This document shows, one piece after another, positions 1-8,888 of a DNA stretch of 47,841 nucleotides; positions within the stretch are counted from its first letter, which is position 1; each line of letters begins with the position of its first letter. Source of the stretch: Aromatoleum evansii (GTDB taxonomy: Bacteria; Pseudomonadota; Gammaproteobacteria; Burkholderiales; Rhodocyclaceae). The DNA lies in contig NZ_WTVK01000042.1 in the NCBI RefSeq assembly GCF_012910805.1, positions 1-47,841 of the forward strand, in the 5' to 3' direction. The position numbers and the translations under genes are program-made. The notes under the pieces were generated by a model. The model was not told the DNA's origin. It was given only the letters and a program-made list of their open reading frames with translations, and did no database searches.

Positions 1-1
1 G

Positions 2-2395
2 GGTTCGGGGGCGGGCTCGCTCGTCGCCTACAGTCTGCGCATCACCGACCTCGATCCGCTCGCCTACGCACTGCTGTTCGAGCGCTTCCTGAACCCCGAG
101 CGGGTGTCGATGCCCGACTTCGACATCGACTTCTGCCAGGACAACCGCTACCGCGTGATCGAGTATGTGCGCGAGCGCTACGGCAAGGATGCGGTCAGCC
201 AGATCGCGACCTTCGGCACCATGGCGTCCAAGGCGGTGGTGCGCGACGTCGGCCGCGTGCTCGACCTGCCCTACGGCCTGTGCGACCGGCTCTCCAAGCT
301 GATCCCGATCGAAGGCGCCAAACCCGTCTCGCTGGCGAAGGCCTATGAGATGGAGCCGCAGATCGGCGAGATGATGAAGGACGGCAACGACGGCGAGTCG
401 GTGCAGGAGCTGTGGAGCCTCGCCGAGCCGCTGGAGGGATTGAGCCGCAACGTCGGCATGCACGCTGGCGGCGTGCTCATCGCGCCGGGCAAGCTCACCG
501 ACTTCTGCCCGCTCTACATCGCCGACGGTGACGACGCGACGCCGGTGTCACAGTTCGACAAGGACGATGTCGAGGCGGTGGGCCTGGTGAAGTTCGACTT
601 CCTTGGCCTGCGCAACCTCACCATCATCGAGCTCGCGGTCGAGTACGTCGAGCGCCTCACCGGCGAGAAGCCCAACCTCGCCGCGCTGCCTTTCACCGAC
701 CCCGCCGCCTACCAGATCCTGAAGGACGCGAATACCACCGCGATCTTCCAGGTCGAATCGGACGGCATGAAGAAGCTCCTCAAGAAGCTCGCCCCCGACC
801 GCTTCGAGGACATCATTGCGGTGCTCGCGCTCTACCGCCCGGGCCCGCTCGGCTCGGGCATGGTGGACGACTTCATCCTGCGCAAGAAGGGGCAGCAGGA
901 GATCGACTACTTCCATCCGGATCTCAAGCCCTGCCTGGAGCCGACCTACGGCGTGATCGTGTATCAGGAACAGGTGATGCAGATCTCGCAGATCATCGGC
1001 GGCTATACGCTGGGCGGCGCCGACATGCTGCGCCGCGCGATGGGCAAGAAGAAGCCGGAGGAGATGGCCAAGCACCGCGAGACGATCGCCGCCGGTGCGA
1101 AGCAGAAGGGTTACGATCCGGCGCTCGCGGAGCAGCTCTTCGACCTGATGACGAAGTTCGCGGAGTACGGCTTCAACAAGTCGCACACTGCCGCCTACGC
1201 CGTGGTCACCTACCATACCGCGTGGCTCAAGGCGCACCACTGCGCGGCCTTCATGGCGGCGACGATGTCGGCGGACCTCGACAACACCGACACGATCAAG
1301 ATCTTCTTCGAGGACACGATCGCGAACGGGATCACTGTCCTGCCGCCCGACGTGAACCAGTCTGACTACCGTTTTGTTCCCACGGATCGCAAGACGATCC
1401 GCTACGGTCTTGGTGCGGTGAAGGGTGTGGGCGAGCCGGCGGTGCGCTCCATCCTCGAGGCACGCAAGAACGGCGGCGCGTACAAGGATCTGTTCGATTT
1501 CTGCACGCGCGTGGACCGACGCATGGTCAACCGGCGCGTGATCGAGGCGCTGATCCGTTCGGGTGCCTTCGACACCATCGAGCCCAGCGGCACGGCAGAC
1601 CGTGCGCGCCTGCTCGCGACCGTCGCGCTGGCGATGGAGGCGGCCGAGCAGGCCGCCGCGAATGCGATGCAGGGAGGCCTGTTCGATCTCGTCCCGGAGG
1701 CCGCCGGTGCCGCGCCCCAGTATGCGAACGTGAGGCCGTGGACGGAGCGCGAGCGGCTGAAGGAAGAGAAGACCGCGATCGGCTTCTTCCTTTCGGGCCA
1801 TCCGTTCAACAGCTTCCGCGACGAGGTGCGACGTTTCATCCGGCGGCCGCTGTCGCAGCTCGAGCCGTCGCGCGATCTTGCGTTGCTGGCGGGGGTGGTG
1901 ATGGATGTGCGCACCAAGATGACCAACCGCGGCAAGATGGCCTTCGTCGTGCTCGACGACGGTTCCCAGGTGCGCGAGGTTTCGGTTTTTTCCGAAGCGT
2001 TCGACTCGAACCGGACCAAGATCGTCACCGATGAGGTGTTGGTGGTCGAAGGCAAGGTCAGCAACGACGACTTCACCGGCGGGCTGCGCATCGTCGCCGA
2101 CAAGTTGCTGTCGCTCGGTGAGGCACGTTCCCGCTTTGCCAAGGCTCTCCAGATCAGCGTCAATGGCGAAGTGAAGGGTGCGGGTGGCGCCGCAGCGGCG
2201 GCGGACAAGCTCGAAGCGCTGCTCTCGCCATTTCGCGACGGCGGCTGCCCGGTTTCGCTGCGCTATCGCAACGAACAGGCGGAGGCCGAGCTGCCCTTCG
2301 GCGCGGCCTGGCGCGTGCGTATCGACGATGCGCTCCTCGACAGTCTGCGGGAGTGGTTGCCGCACGAATCGGTCGAGGTCGTCTATCCGAATTGA
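2..2395 (+). CDS. dnaE: DNA polymerase III subunit alpha, 5'-truncated by window edge
   Basis: This is the catalytic subunit of the replicative DNA polymerase III, acting at the chromosomal fork. The frame is open from base 2, so the gene begins upstream of the window; 797 residues remain of a family that is usually about 1150-1180 long, so roughly the first third is missing. The visible part opens with the palm motif PDFDIDF, which carries two of the three catalytic aspartates of C-family polymerases. The fingers and helix-hairpin-helix region follow, then a C-terminal OB-fold region (around LAGVVMDVRTKMTNRGKMAF). An internal GTG at 104 and ATG at 110 are only chance starts, because the upstream codons continue the conserved protein (GSGAGSLVAYSLR). 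It is convergent with the peroxiredoxin gene and shares a bidirectional terminator with it. Confidence 0.97.
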   Translation, partial: GSGAGSLVAYSLRITDLDPLAYALLFERFLNPERVSMPDFDIDFCQDNRYRVIEYVRERYGKDAVSQIATFGTMASKAVVRDVGRVLDLPYGLCDRLSKLIPIEGAKPVSLAKAYEMEPQIGEMMKDGNDGESVQELWSLAEPLEGLSRNVGMHAGGVLIAPGKLTDFCPLYIADGDDATPVSQFDKDDVEAVGLVKFDFLGLRNLTIIELAVEYVERLTGEKPNLAALPFTDPAAYQILKDANTTAIFQVESDGMKKLLKKLAPDRFEDIIAVLALYRPGPLGSGMVDDFILRKKGQQEIDYFHPDLKPCLEPTYGVIVYQEQVMQISQIIGGYTLGGADMLRRAMGKKKPEEMAKHRETIAAGAKQKGYDPALAEQLFDLMTKFAEYGFNKSHTAAYAVVTYHTAWLKAHHCAAFMAATMSADLDNTDTIKIFFEDTIANGITVLPPDVNQSDYRFVPTDRKTIRYGLGAVKGVGEPAVRSILEARKNGGAYKDLFDFCTRVDRRMVNRRVIEALIRSGAFDTIEPSGTADRARLLATVALAMEAAEQAAANAMQGGLFDLVPEAAGAAPQYANVRPWTERERLKEEKTAIGFFLSGHPFNSFRDEVRRFIRRPLSQLEPSRDLALLAGVVMDVRTKMTNRGKMAFVVLDDGSQVREVSVFSEAFDSNRTKIVTDEVLVVEGKVSNDDFTGGLRIVADKLLSLGEARSRFAKALQISVNGEVKGAGGAAAAADKLEALLSPFRDGGCPVSLRYRNEQAEAELPFGAAWRVRIDDALLDSLREWLPHESVEVVYPN

Positions 2396-2407
2396 TGCGG
2401 ACGCAAA

Positions 2408-2438
2408 AAAGGCCGCGGCCCGTGAGGGCGCGGCCTTT
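2408..2438. terminator. bidirectional rho-independent terminator
   Basis: A perfect 10-bp inverted repeat (AAAGGCCGCG at 2408-2417 and CGCGGCCTTT at 2429-2438) encloses an 11-nt loop. It has an A-run on one side and T residues on the other. It lies between the convergent dnaE and peroxiredoxin genes and can serve both. Confidence 0.85.
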
Positions 2439-2460
2439 CGGCTGATCCGGCTGCGAGCGC

Positions 2461-3060
2461 TCAGAGTTCCTTGGCGTGCTCGGCGAGGTACTCGGCGACA
2501 CCGGCGGTGCTGGCCTTCATGCCGGCCTTGCCCTTGTTCCAGCCGGCCGGGCAGACTTCGCCGTGCTCTTCGGTGAATTGCAGCGCATCGACCATGCGGA
2601 TCATCTCGTCGATGTTGCGGCCCAGCGGCAGGTCGTTCACGACCTGGTGGCGCACGACGCCGTTCTTGTCGATCAGGAAGGAGCCACGGAAGGCGACGCC
2701 GCCTTCGGCTTCGACGTCATAGGCGCGGCAGATCTCGTGCTTGATGTCGGCGACGAGCGTGTACTGGACCTGGCCGATGCCGCCGTTGTTGACCGGCGTG
2801 TTCTTCCACGCGAGGTGGGTGAACTGGCTGTCGATCGAAACGCCCAGCACTTCGACGCCGCGCTTGGTGAATTCTTCCAGGCGGTGATCGAAGGCGATCA
2901 GCTCGGACGGGCACACGAAGGTGAAGTCCAGCGGGTAGAAGAACACCACGGCGTACTTGCCCTTGGTGACTTCCGAGAACGTGATGTTCTTGATTTCGTT
3001 GTTGCCGAGAACCGCAGTGGCGGTGAAATCCGGGGCCTTCTTGCCGACGAGGACTGCCAT
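2461..3060 (-). CDS. 2-Cys peroxiredoxin (AhpC/TSA, Prx1 type)
   Basis: Cytosolic thiol peroxidase that reduces hydrogen peroxide and organic peroxides. The 199-residue protein has the peroxidatic cysteine Cys50 in FTFVCPSE and the resolving cysteine Cys170 in GEVCPAGW, so it is a typical 2-Cys enzyme. The GG(I/L)G motif of oxidation-sensitive peroxiredoxins is present (NNGGIGQ), but the C-terminal YF motif is not seen. I chose the start MAVLVGKK at 3060 because GGAG lies about 9 nt upstream and the family starts here; a longer frame to 3126 adds unconserved residues. No reductase partner such as AhpF is adjacent, so the electron donor is probably thioredoxin or supplied from elsewhere. Confidence 0.95.
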   Translation of the reverse strand: MAVLVGKKAPDFTATAVLGNNEIKNITFSEVTKGKYAVVFFYPLDFTFVCPSELIAFDHRLEEFTKRGVEVLGVSIDSQFTHLAWKNTPVNNGGIGQVQYTLVADIKHEICRAYDVEAEGGVAFRGSFLIDKNGVVRHQVVNDLPLGRNIDEMIRMVDALQFTEEHGEVCPAGWNKGKAGMKASTAGVAEYLAEHAKEL

Positions 3061-3214
3061 GTTAGTCGTCTCCAGAGTGGGTTGAATGACCGGAGGATTA
3101 TGTTGCCATGATTTGGAAAGATCCAATTGCCTTTTGCACAGGTGGTCGATAGAAGTTTTCTATCGCGAGCTTCCGGGGAATTGGTGCGATTTTTTCCCTG
3201 ATTTCGATCATTGT

Positions 3215-3241
3215 TAAACTTTGTTTCGGCGTTACCGTAAT
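3215..3241 (+). promoter_or_regulatory. possible flagellar sigma-28 (FliA) promoter
   Basis: TAAA at 3215-3218, a 15-nt spacer and ACCGTAAT at 3234-3241 resemble the sigma-28 pattern TAAA-N15-GCCGATAA; the CCG core matches and the last bases match partly. It lies about 75 nt upstream of the chemoreceptor start, where chemotaxis genes often have such promoters. Confidence 0.4.
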
Positions 3242-3316
3242 ACCTACGTATGAGTGATGGCCACGCGCATGTGTGCCCCGCGCACGTGCAGGAAGTAGAG
3301 ACAGGACAACACAGCC

Positions 3317-4945
3317 ATGATGCAACGACTGAAGAATTCGCCGATCTGGGTTCGCCTGATGCTGGCGATCGGAACCCTGCTCATCGCCGTCGGTACGACC
3401 TTGGTCGTATGGGTGTCGGCCGAGCAGGAGAACATGGCGATCAATCAGTCCCATGACTTCGCCGAGACGATCAACCAGATGACCATGGCGACGCTGGTGT
3501 TCATGAAGAGCACGAAGACGATCAAGAAGCGCGCGATCTATCTCGACCAGGTGAAGAAGTCGTCGGGACTGACCGACATGCGGGTGGTCCGGGCGGAGCC
3601 GGTGATCCATCAGTTCGGCGACGGCGACGAGGATGAAATGAACGTCGGGCCCGACGAAAAGGCGGCGATCGACAGCGGCAAGCCGTTCTTCGAGCTGCGT
3701 AACGAACCGGACAAGGGAAAGATCCTGAAGGCCGTGTTCCCGGCCATCAACCGCACGAATTACCTTGGCAAGGACTGCACCGAGTGTCACGACGAGTACC
3801 CCGAGGGCACGGTGCTGGGGGCCGTGACGATGGAGGTTTCGCTCAACCGCATGGATGCGGCGGTCTCCGCCGCACGCTCCAAGCTGATCGGCGGCGCGCT
3901 CGCGGCCTTGGGCCTGATGATGGTCCTGATCTTCGTTTTCCTGCAGGCGGTGGTCGCGCGGCCGCTGGCCGAGCTGTCGAGCCGGCTGCGCGACATTTCG
4001 GAAGGGGAGGGCGATCTCACCCAGCGCCTGCCGGTGCGTGCCGAGGATGAAGTGGGCAAGGCCGCCGGCTATTTCAACAAGATGATGGAAAAGTTGCAGG
4101 GCGTCATCCGCAACATTTCCTCGTCGGCCGATCAGGTGTCGAGCGCCGCCTCCGATCTGCAGCGCGGGGCCGTCGAGATCCGGGCCGGAGCGGGCGAGCA
4201 GTCCGAAAAATCGGCTTCGGCGGCCTCCGCAGTCGAGCAGATGGCGGCGAGCATCATGTCCGTTGCCCAGGCGAGCGGCGAGGTGCTCAAGGTCGCGCGC
4301 GACAGCCTGTCCCGCGCCGAGGCGGGCAACGCCGACGTGCTCGAGCTCACAGGCAGGCTGTCCGATGTCGAGAGCGCGGTGAGCAAGATGACCCAGACCG
4401 TCGGCGACTTCATCCACAACACCGACGCGATCTCGAGCCTGACCGCGCAGGTGAAGGAAATCGCCGACCAGACCAACCTGCTCGCGCTCAACGCCGCGAT
4501 CGAGGCCGCCCGGGCGGGGGAACACGGCCGCGGTTTTGCCGTCGTCGCCGACGAAGTGCGCAAGCTGGCCGAGAAGTCGACCCGCTCGGCAAGTGACATC
4601 GACGACGTCACGCACAAGCTGAACTCGGGTTCGGTGGGGGTGCGCGCCGCGATCACGCAGGGAGCGGATGCGCTGGTGCTCATCCGCGAGTCGATGCTGC
4701 GCGTTTCCGACGCGTTGCGCAGCAACATGGAGTCGGCTGGCGGTGTGGCCGATGGCATGAACAGCATCGCCACGGCAACCGACGAGCAGATGAAGGCGAG
4801 CTCCCTTGCGGCCAACAGCGTCGAGATGATCGCCGGGCTGGCGCAGCAGACGAGTGCTTCGCTCGACGGCGTCACATGCGCGACGGCCAGCCTGGAGCAG
4901 CTGGCGGCGCAGTTGCGCGATGAAATCAGGCGTTTCCGTATCTAA
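3317..4945 (+). CDS. methyl-accepting chemotaxis protein with periplasmic c-type haem motif
   Basis: Inner-membrane chemoreceptor of 542 residues that should signal to CheA/CheW. Order: TM1 (about 11-33), periplasmic sensor (34-189), TM2 (190-213), HAMP (about 214-266) and a cytoplasmic signalling domain with the conserved hairpin tip ([20 protein letters not shown] near residue 395). The sensor ends with CTECH at residues 154-158, a covalent haem-binding motif just before TM2. Geobacter receptors GSU0582 and GSU0935 are known to carry c-type haem in their periplasmic sensors, so this is probably a redox or gas sensor. There is no C-terminal pentapeptide for CheR/CheB tethering (it ends RRFRI). 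Start ATG at 3317; ATG at 3320 is also possible. It sits directly upstream of cytochrome and electron-conduit genes. Confidence 0.93.
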   Translation: MMQRLKNSPIWVRLMLAIGTLLIAVGTTLVVWVSAEQENMAINQSHDFAETINQMTMATLVFMKSTKTIKKRAIYLDQVKKSSGLTDMRVVRAEPVIHQFGDGDEDEMNVGPDEKAAIDSGKPFFELRNEPDKGKILKAVFPAINRTNYLGKDCTECHDEYPEGTVLGAVTMEVSLNRMDAAVSAARSKLIGGALAALGLMMVLIFVFLQAVVARPLAELSSRLRDISEGEGDLTQRLPVRAEDEVGKAAGYFNKMMEKLQGVIRNISSSADQVSSAASDLQRGAVEIRAGAGEQSEKSASAASAVEQMAASIMSVAQASGEVLKVARDSLSRAEAGNADVLELTGRLSDVESAVSKMTQTVGDFIHNTDAISSLTAQVKEIADQTNLLALNAAIEAARAGEHGRGFAVVADEVRKLAEKSTRSASDIDDVTHKLNSGSVGVRAAITQGADALVLIRESMLRVSDALRSNMESAGGVADGMNSIATATDEQMKASSLAANSVEMIAGLAQQTSASLDGVTCATASLEQLAAQLRDEIRRFRI

Positions 4946-5064
4946 CTGTTTTGCTTGTCGTTTCGGCGCCACAGGGTGGTTGCCGGTACATCGTCCAAAA
5001 GGTATAAGAAACATTCTGCTACAAATCGGGCAGGCCGAATCCGGAGCCTCGCCAAGGAGTTGAA

Positions 5065-5394
5065 ATGAAGCGTCTTTTTGTTTTCGCCATAGCCCTCGCA
5101 GCAAGTGCAGCGAGCCTGCCGGCTGCCGCGGTCGATGCCGCCGCCGCCGACGCCCTGGTGCGCAAGAGCAAGTGCCTGACCTGTCATGCCGTCGAGAAAA
5201 AGAAGGACGGCCCGGCGTTCAAGGAGACTGCCGCCAAGTACAAGGGCAAGCCCGAGGCGATGGAGAAGCTCACGAAGCACGTCACCGTGCCGAGCAAGGT
5301 CAAGGTCGAAGGGAAGGAAGAGGACCACGAGACGCTGAAGACCGAGGATCCGGCGGCGGTCAAGAACGTCGTCGAGTGGATTCTTTCGCTTTGA
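5065..5394 (+). CDS. small periplasmic monohaem c-type cytochrome
   Basis: A 109-residue protein with a signal peptide (about 1-22) and one haem motif CLTCH at 37-41. AAGGAG precedes the ATG by about 6 nt. Class I cytochromes usually have a methionine ligand in the C-terminal third; here the only methionine after the signal peptide is in EAMEKL, and the C-terminal part offers histidines (KHVTVP, EDHETL) instead. The axial ligation may therefore be bis-His or unusual. The gene lies between the haem chemoreceptor and the decahaem cytochrome genes, and a periplasmic electron shuttle between inner membrane and conduit is a plausible role (inference). Confidence 0.88.
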   Translation: MKRLFVFAIALAASAASLPAAAVDAAAADALVRKSKCLTCHAVEKKKDGPAFKETAAKYKGKPEAMEKLTKHVTVPSKVKVEGKEEDHETLKTEDPAAVKNVVEWILSL

Positions 5395-5576
5395 CATGAA
5401 TCCGGTGCGAAGCGCGCCACGGCTGATTACAACAGGGAGGCGGGACCTCCGGACCTGCCAGCAGGCGGTTCCTTAATGAGTTACCCGCGGTCGTGGTGCG
5501 CTTCGCGCCGTTTGATGCACAGGCGGCGACGCGGTGTCGTCGCCTGTGCGCCGGCAGTACTAAAGGGGAGAAGTTA

Positions 5577-6524
5577 ATGAGCAAGCAAGCAGGAAGCATC
5601 CGCAAGTGGATGCTGGCGTTGCTGGCCGGTGCAGCATTCATCGGCCATGCATATGCCGCAAAGGACGTCGTCCAGGTTGGCGACGCGGTCTGTACACGCT
5701 GCCACGACGAAGGCGAGGCCAAGCCGGTCCTGTCGATCGGCCAGACCCGCCACGGCACGATGGCCGACAAGAACGCCGGAACCTGTACCTCGTGCCACGG
5801 GGAAAGCCCGACGCACGTGAGCAAGCCGTCCGACGTGACGGAGCGCCCGAAGCCCACCGTCAATTTCGGACCGAAGTCCTCGACGCCGATCGAGGAGCGC
5901 AACCAGGTCTGCCTCAACTGCCACCAGGGCGGCCAGCGCACGCATTGGCAGACTGGGCCGCACGCCGCCGCGAACATGGAGTGCACCTCCTGCCACAAGA
6001 TCCACTCGCATGAGGATCCGGTCCGCGACCGCCAGACCCAGCCCGATGTCTGCTTTGCCTGTCACAAGGAGCAGCGCGCGCAGGTGATGCGTCCGAACCA
6101 CCACCCGATCCCCGAGCGCAAGGTCGTGTGCGTCGACTGCCACAATCCGCACGGCTCGGCCGGTCCGAAGCTGATGCAGCGCGACAGCGTGGTCGCCACC
6201 TGCTACACCTGCCACATGGAAAAGCGCGGCCCCTTCGTCCGCAGCCACCAGCCGGTGACCGAAGACTGCACGATCTGCCATACGCCGCACGGCAGCGTGA
6301 ATGACAACCTGCTCAAGCAGCGCGCGCCATTCCTGTGCCAGCAGTGTCACGAGAACCAGAGCCACCAGCAGATGGTGCCGAATCCGGAAGGCCCAGTGTC
6401 AGGGGCGGCCTCGTTCGCGACCAAGCTGATCGTGGGGCGCGGCTGCCTGAACTGCCATACCAACATCCACGGCACGAACAACCCGTTCGACGACACAAAC
6501 TCCGGCCGTGCGTTGCGCCGCTGA
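5577..6524 (+). CDS. decahaem c-type cytochrome, DmsE/MtrA family
   Basis: A 315-residue secreted protein with ten CxxCH motifs (CTRCH, CTSCH, CLNCH, CTSCH, CFACH, CVDCH, CYTCH, CTICH, CQQCH, CLNCH). Length and haem number match the MtrA/DmsE/PioA family, which plugs an outer-membrane barrel and moves electrons between periplasm and cell surface. Start ATG at 5577 follows AAAGGGGAGAA and begins a clear signal peptide ending at HAYA; an in-frame ATG at 5493 would bury that signal. The next gene encodes the MtrB-type barrel 17 nt downstream of the stop, so the two are co-transcribed and probably form one complex. Confidence 0.95.
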   Translation: MSKQAGSIRKWMLALLAGAAFIGHAYAAKDVVQVGDAVCTRCHDEGEAKPVLSIGQTRHGTMADKNAGTCTSCHGESPTHVSKPSDVTERPKPTVNFGPKSSTPIEERNQVCLNCHQGGQRTHWQTGPHAAANMECTSCHKIHSHEDPVRDRQTQPDVCFACHKEQRAQVMRPNHHPIPERKVVCVDCHNPHGSAGPKLMQRDSVVATCYTCHMEKRGPFVRSHQPVTEDCTICHTPHGSVNDNLLKQRAPFLCQQCHENQSHQQMVPNPEGPVSGAASFATKLIVGRGCLNCHTNIHGTNNPFDDTNSGRALRR

Positions 6525-6541
6525 CAGGGGAGGGAATGGAC

Positions 6542-8530
6542 ATGAGAAAGATCAATCGCGTTCGCGCCGTCAGCCTGAGCATCATCGCCGCATCGCTGTC
6601 GGCCGCTTTTTCCCCGGCGTTTGCCGAGGACGATATCGTCACTCGCCTGATTCGCCCCGAGAGCTCCGTGAGCCTGGGCCTGGGCTACCTTACCGAGGAT
6701 GCGGCGCGTTTCGGCCAATACTCGGGCATGCCGGATCTGGGACTCTACGCAATCGCCGACATTAATCTGGTTCGGCGCGACGACGGGACGGGGCGCTGGC
6801 TGTTGCTGAACGGCCGCAACCTCGGCCTGGATAATCGCAGCCTGCGTTTCGAGCATGGCGTGCAGGGGAGCTGGAAGTATTTCCTGGAATACGACCAGAC
6901 CCCGCGCTTCTCCCAGTACGACGTCAGGACCGGGGTGCAGGGACTGGGCCACGATACGCTCGATGTCTTCGGCCCCGCGAGCCGTGTGCGCGATGTGCGC
7001 TTCAAGACGGCACGCGAGGCGATTAGCGCAGGCGGCTCGTACGTTCTCGCCCCGGGCTGGAGCGTGCAGGTCAAGGCCAAGCAGGATACGAAGGAAGGCC
7101 GTCGTCTGTTCGGCGTGTATCCGGGCAACTTCAACGTGGCCTTCATCGGCGAGCCGATCGACCACACGATGCAGCAACTCGACGTCGTTCTCGGCTATGC
7201 AGGGAAGGACCTGCAGTTGTCCGCCGGCTACTACGGGTCGTTCTTCGAGAATGGCAACTCCTCGATCCGGTTGATGGACATCGCCAACCCGAACCGCATC
7301 GCCCTGCCGCCAGACAACTACGCGCACCAGTTATACCTGACCGGTGGGTACAATTTCACTCCCCTTACCCGGGTCAACTTTAAAGTTGCACGAAGCTTCG
7401 CTTACCAGGAGGACAGGTTTGTCGTCCGCGCCGATCCCGGCAACCGGGACCTCGATGGCAAGGTCGAGACCACGCTTGCCCAGGTCGGCCTGAGCGCCCG
7501 GCCGCTTTCCGCGCTGACCATCGTTGCGGATTGGCGCCACGAGAATCGTGACGATCAGACCACGGCGCGCCGCTATTTCTCGACCACGGCATCGAAAACG
7601 TTCAGCGGTGTGAACGAGACTCGCGATTTCGAGGTCAATACCGGCAAGCTCGAAGCCCGTTACATGCTCCCGGCCGGTTTCAAGGTGACCGCGGGGCTCG
7701 ATTACGACGAGAAGAAGCGGGATGTCTACGCCGCCCGTCTGGTCACGACCCGCAAGCGCACCGAGGAAACCGCCTACCGTCTCGAGCTTTCGCGTTCGCT
7801 GTCGGCGACGCTCAACGGATCGCTGGCGTTCATCCAGAGCGAGCGCAGCGGTTCGAATCTCGTCAGGGAAACGGCAACCGGTGCGGCGGCAGCGTATTAC
7901 GCGACGCCATACCACCTGGCCGACCGTGACCGCGAAAAGGTCCGTGCTCGTCTCGACTGGGCGCCGACCGAAGTCCTGACGTTCCAGTTGACGGCCGACG
8001 CCTTCGACGACGATTTCAAGGATGGTGGATACGGTGTCGACAAGGGGCGCGGGACGTTCTGGTCGGTCGATGGCGCGTATGCATTCTCCGCCGGGTGGAG
8101 CACGCACGCGTGGGCCTCGCGCGAATATGCCCGCCAGGTGAATGCTGCGCGGTCGAGCGCCGACTGGCAGGCCAACCTGAAGTCACTGACCGAGGCATTC
8201 GGCGTCGGCCTGCGCGGAACCGTCGGCGAAAAGTGGAAGCTCGGGGGGGATCTCTCCTATTCGCACAACCTCAGCGGGTACGGCTTGAGTGGTACCCCCG
8301 TTTCGGCCGGGATCGCCGACGTCAAATACACGGTGACGTCGCTGGAACTCTTCGCCGAATACGCCCTCAAGAAGGACCTGACGCTGCGCTTCGATGCGGC
8401 GCATAACCAGTGGAGTACGAACGACTGGGCGTGGGCGCGTGCGTTCTACATCGACGGCACGGTGATCTCGCAGGACGAAACCCAAGAGACCACCTTCATC
8501 GGTGCCTCCATGCGCTACAAGTGGCGTTAA
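6542..8530 (+). CDS. MtrB/PioB family outer-membrane beta-barrel
   Basis: A 662-residue outer-membrane protein with a signal peptide ending at about residue 28 (SPAFA). It has long alternating beta-strand sequence and ends in the aromatic/basic YKWR. MtrB-family barrels sheath a decahaem cytochrome, and that cytochrome is encoded just upstream. ATG at 6542 is preferred over ATG at 6536 because the AGGGGAGGG ribosome site is then about 7-8 nt away. I find no cysteine anywhere in the protein; Shewanella MtrB has an N-terminal CxxC that is absent here, as in some other family members. No gene for an outer-surface multihaem cytochrome (MtrC/OmcA) follows; the next genes point the other way after a strong terminator. 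Confidence 0.92.
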   Translation: MRKINRVRAVSLSIIAASLSAAFSPAFAEDDIVTRLIRPESSVSLGLGYLTEDAARFGQYSGMPDLGLYAIADINLVRRDDGTGRWLLLNGRNLGLDNRSLRFEHGVQGSWKYFLEYDQTPRFSQYDVRTGVQGLGHDTLDVFGPASRVRDVRFKTAREAISAGGSYVLAPGWSVQVKAKQDTKEGRRLFGVYPGNFNVAFIGEPIDHTMQQLDVVLGYAGKDLQLSAGYYGSFFENGNSSIRLMDIANPNRIALPPDNYAHQLYLTGGYNFTPLTRVNFKVARSFAYQEDRFVVRADPGNRDLDGKVETTLAQVGLSARPLSALTIVADWRHENRDDQTTARRYFSTTASKTFSGVNETRDFEVNTGKLEARYMLPAGFKVTAGLDYDEKKRDVYAARLVTTRKRTEETAYRLELSRSLSATLNGSLAFIQSERSGSNLVRETATGAAAAYYATPYHLADRDREKVRARLDWAPTEVLTFQLTADAFDDDFKDGGYGVDKGRGTFWSVDGAYAFSAGWSTHAWASREYARQVNAARSSADWQANLKSLTEAFGVGLRGTVGEKWKLGGDLSYSHNLSGYGLSGTPVSAGIADVKYTVTSLELFAEYALKKDLTLRFDAAHNQWSTNDWAWARAFYIDGTVISQDETQETTFIGASMRYKWR

Positions 8531-8550
8531 GCCCGGCGTGCTGAGCGCGA

Positions 8551-8583
8551 AGCCCACCCGATCGCAAGGTCGGGTGGGCTTTT
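8551..8583 (+). terminator. rho-independent terminator after the electron-conduit genes
   Basis: An 11-bp stem (AGCCCACCCGA at 8551-8561 with TCGGGTGGGCT at 8570-8580), extendable by two pairs, has a short loop and is followed by TTT. It separates the MtrB-type gene from the convergent acylphosphatase gene. Confidence 0.85.
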
Positions 8584-8597
8584 CCTTGTGCAGCCCG

Positions 8598-8888
8598 CTA
8601 CAAGGTGGGCAGCATCCGGAAACCGGTCTGTTCCGGCCGCTCCGTCGGATTGACGGCGACGCTATCCACCCGGGCGTGGGACGGGCCGCGGTGAGCCCAG
8701 CGCACAAAGTGCTCGACCGCTCCTGCCGACCCAGCCACCACGGCCTCGACGCATCCGTCCGAGCGATTTCGCACCCAGCCGCAAAGTCCCAGACGGTCGG
8801 CCTCCGTGCGGGCGCTTGCGCGGAAGGCAACGCCCTGAACGAGTCCCTGAATCAGCAGGTGACGCGCGACATGATCGGATTCATGCAT
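8598..8888 (-). CDS. acyP: acylphosphatase
   Basis: Small cytosolic enzyme (96 residues) that hydrolyses acyl phosphates. The family signature is present: [11 protein letters not shown] with the phosphate-binding loop and catalytic Arg, then [12 protein letters not shown] with the catalytic Asn. The ATG at 8888 lies inside the last codons of the upstream SulP gene (8-nt overlap), so the two are translationally coupled. The family is ubiquitous and its physiological role is unclear; the link to anion transport here may be only positional. Confidence 0.92.
   Translation of the reverse strand: MHESDHVARHLLIQGLVQGVAFRASARTEADRLGLCGWVRNRSDGCVEAVVAGSAGAVEHFVRWAHRGPSHARVDSVAVNPTERPEQTGFRMLPTL

Noticed and set aside
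548-2365. Long minus-strand open frame (605 codons) across dnaE
   Set aside because: GC-rich codon shadow of dnaE. It is very Arg/His/Glu-rich with no recognisable domain or ribosome site.
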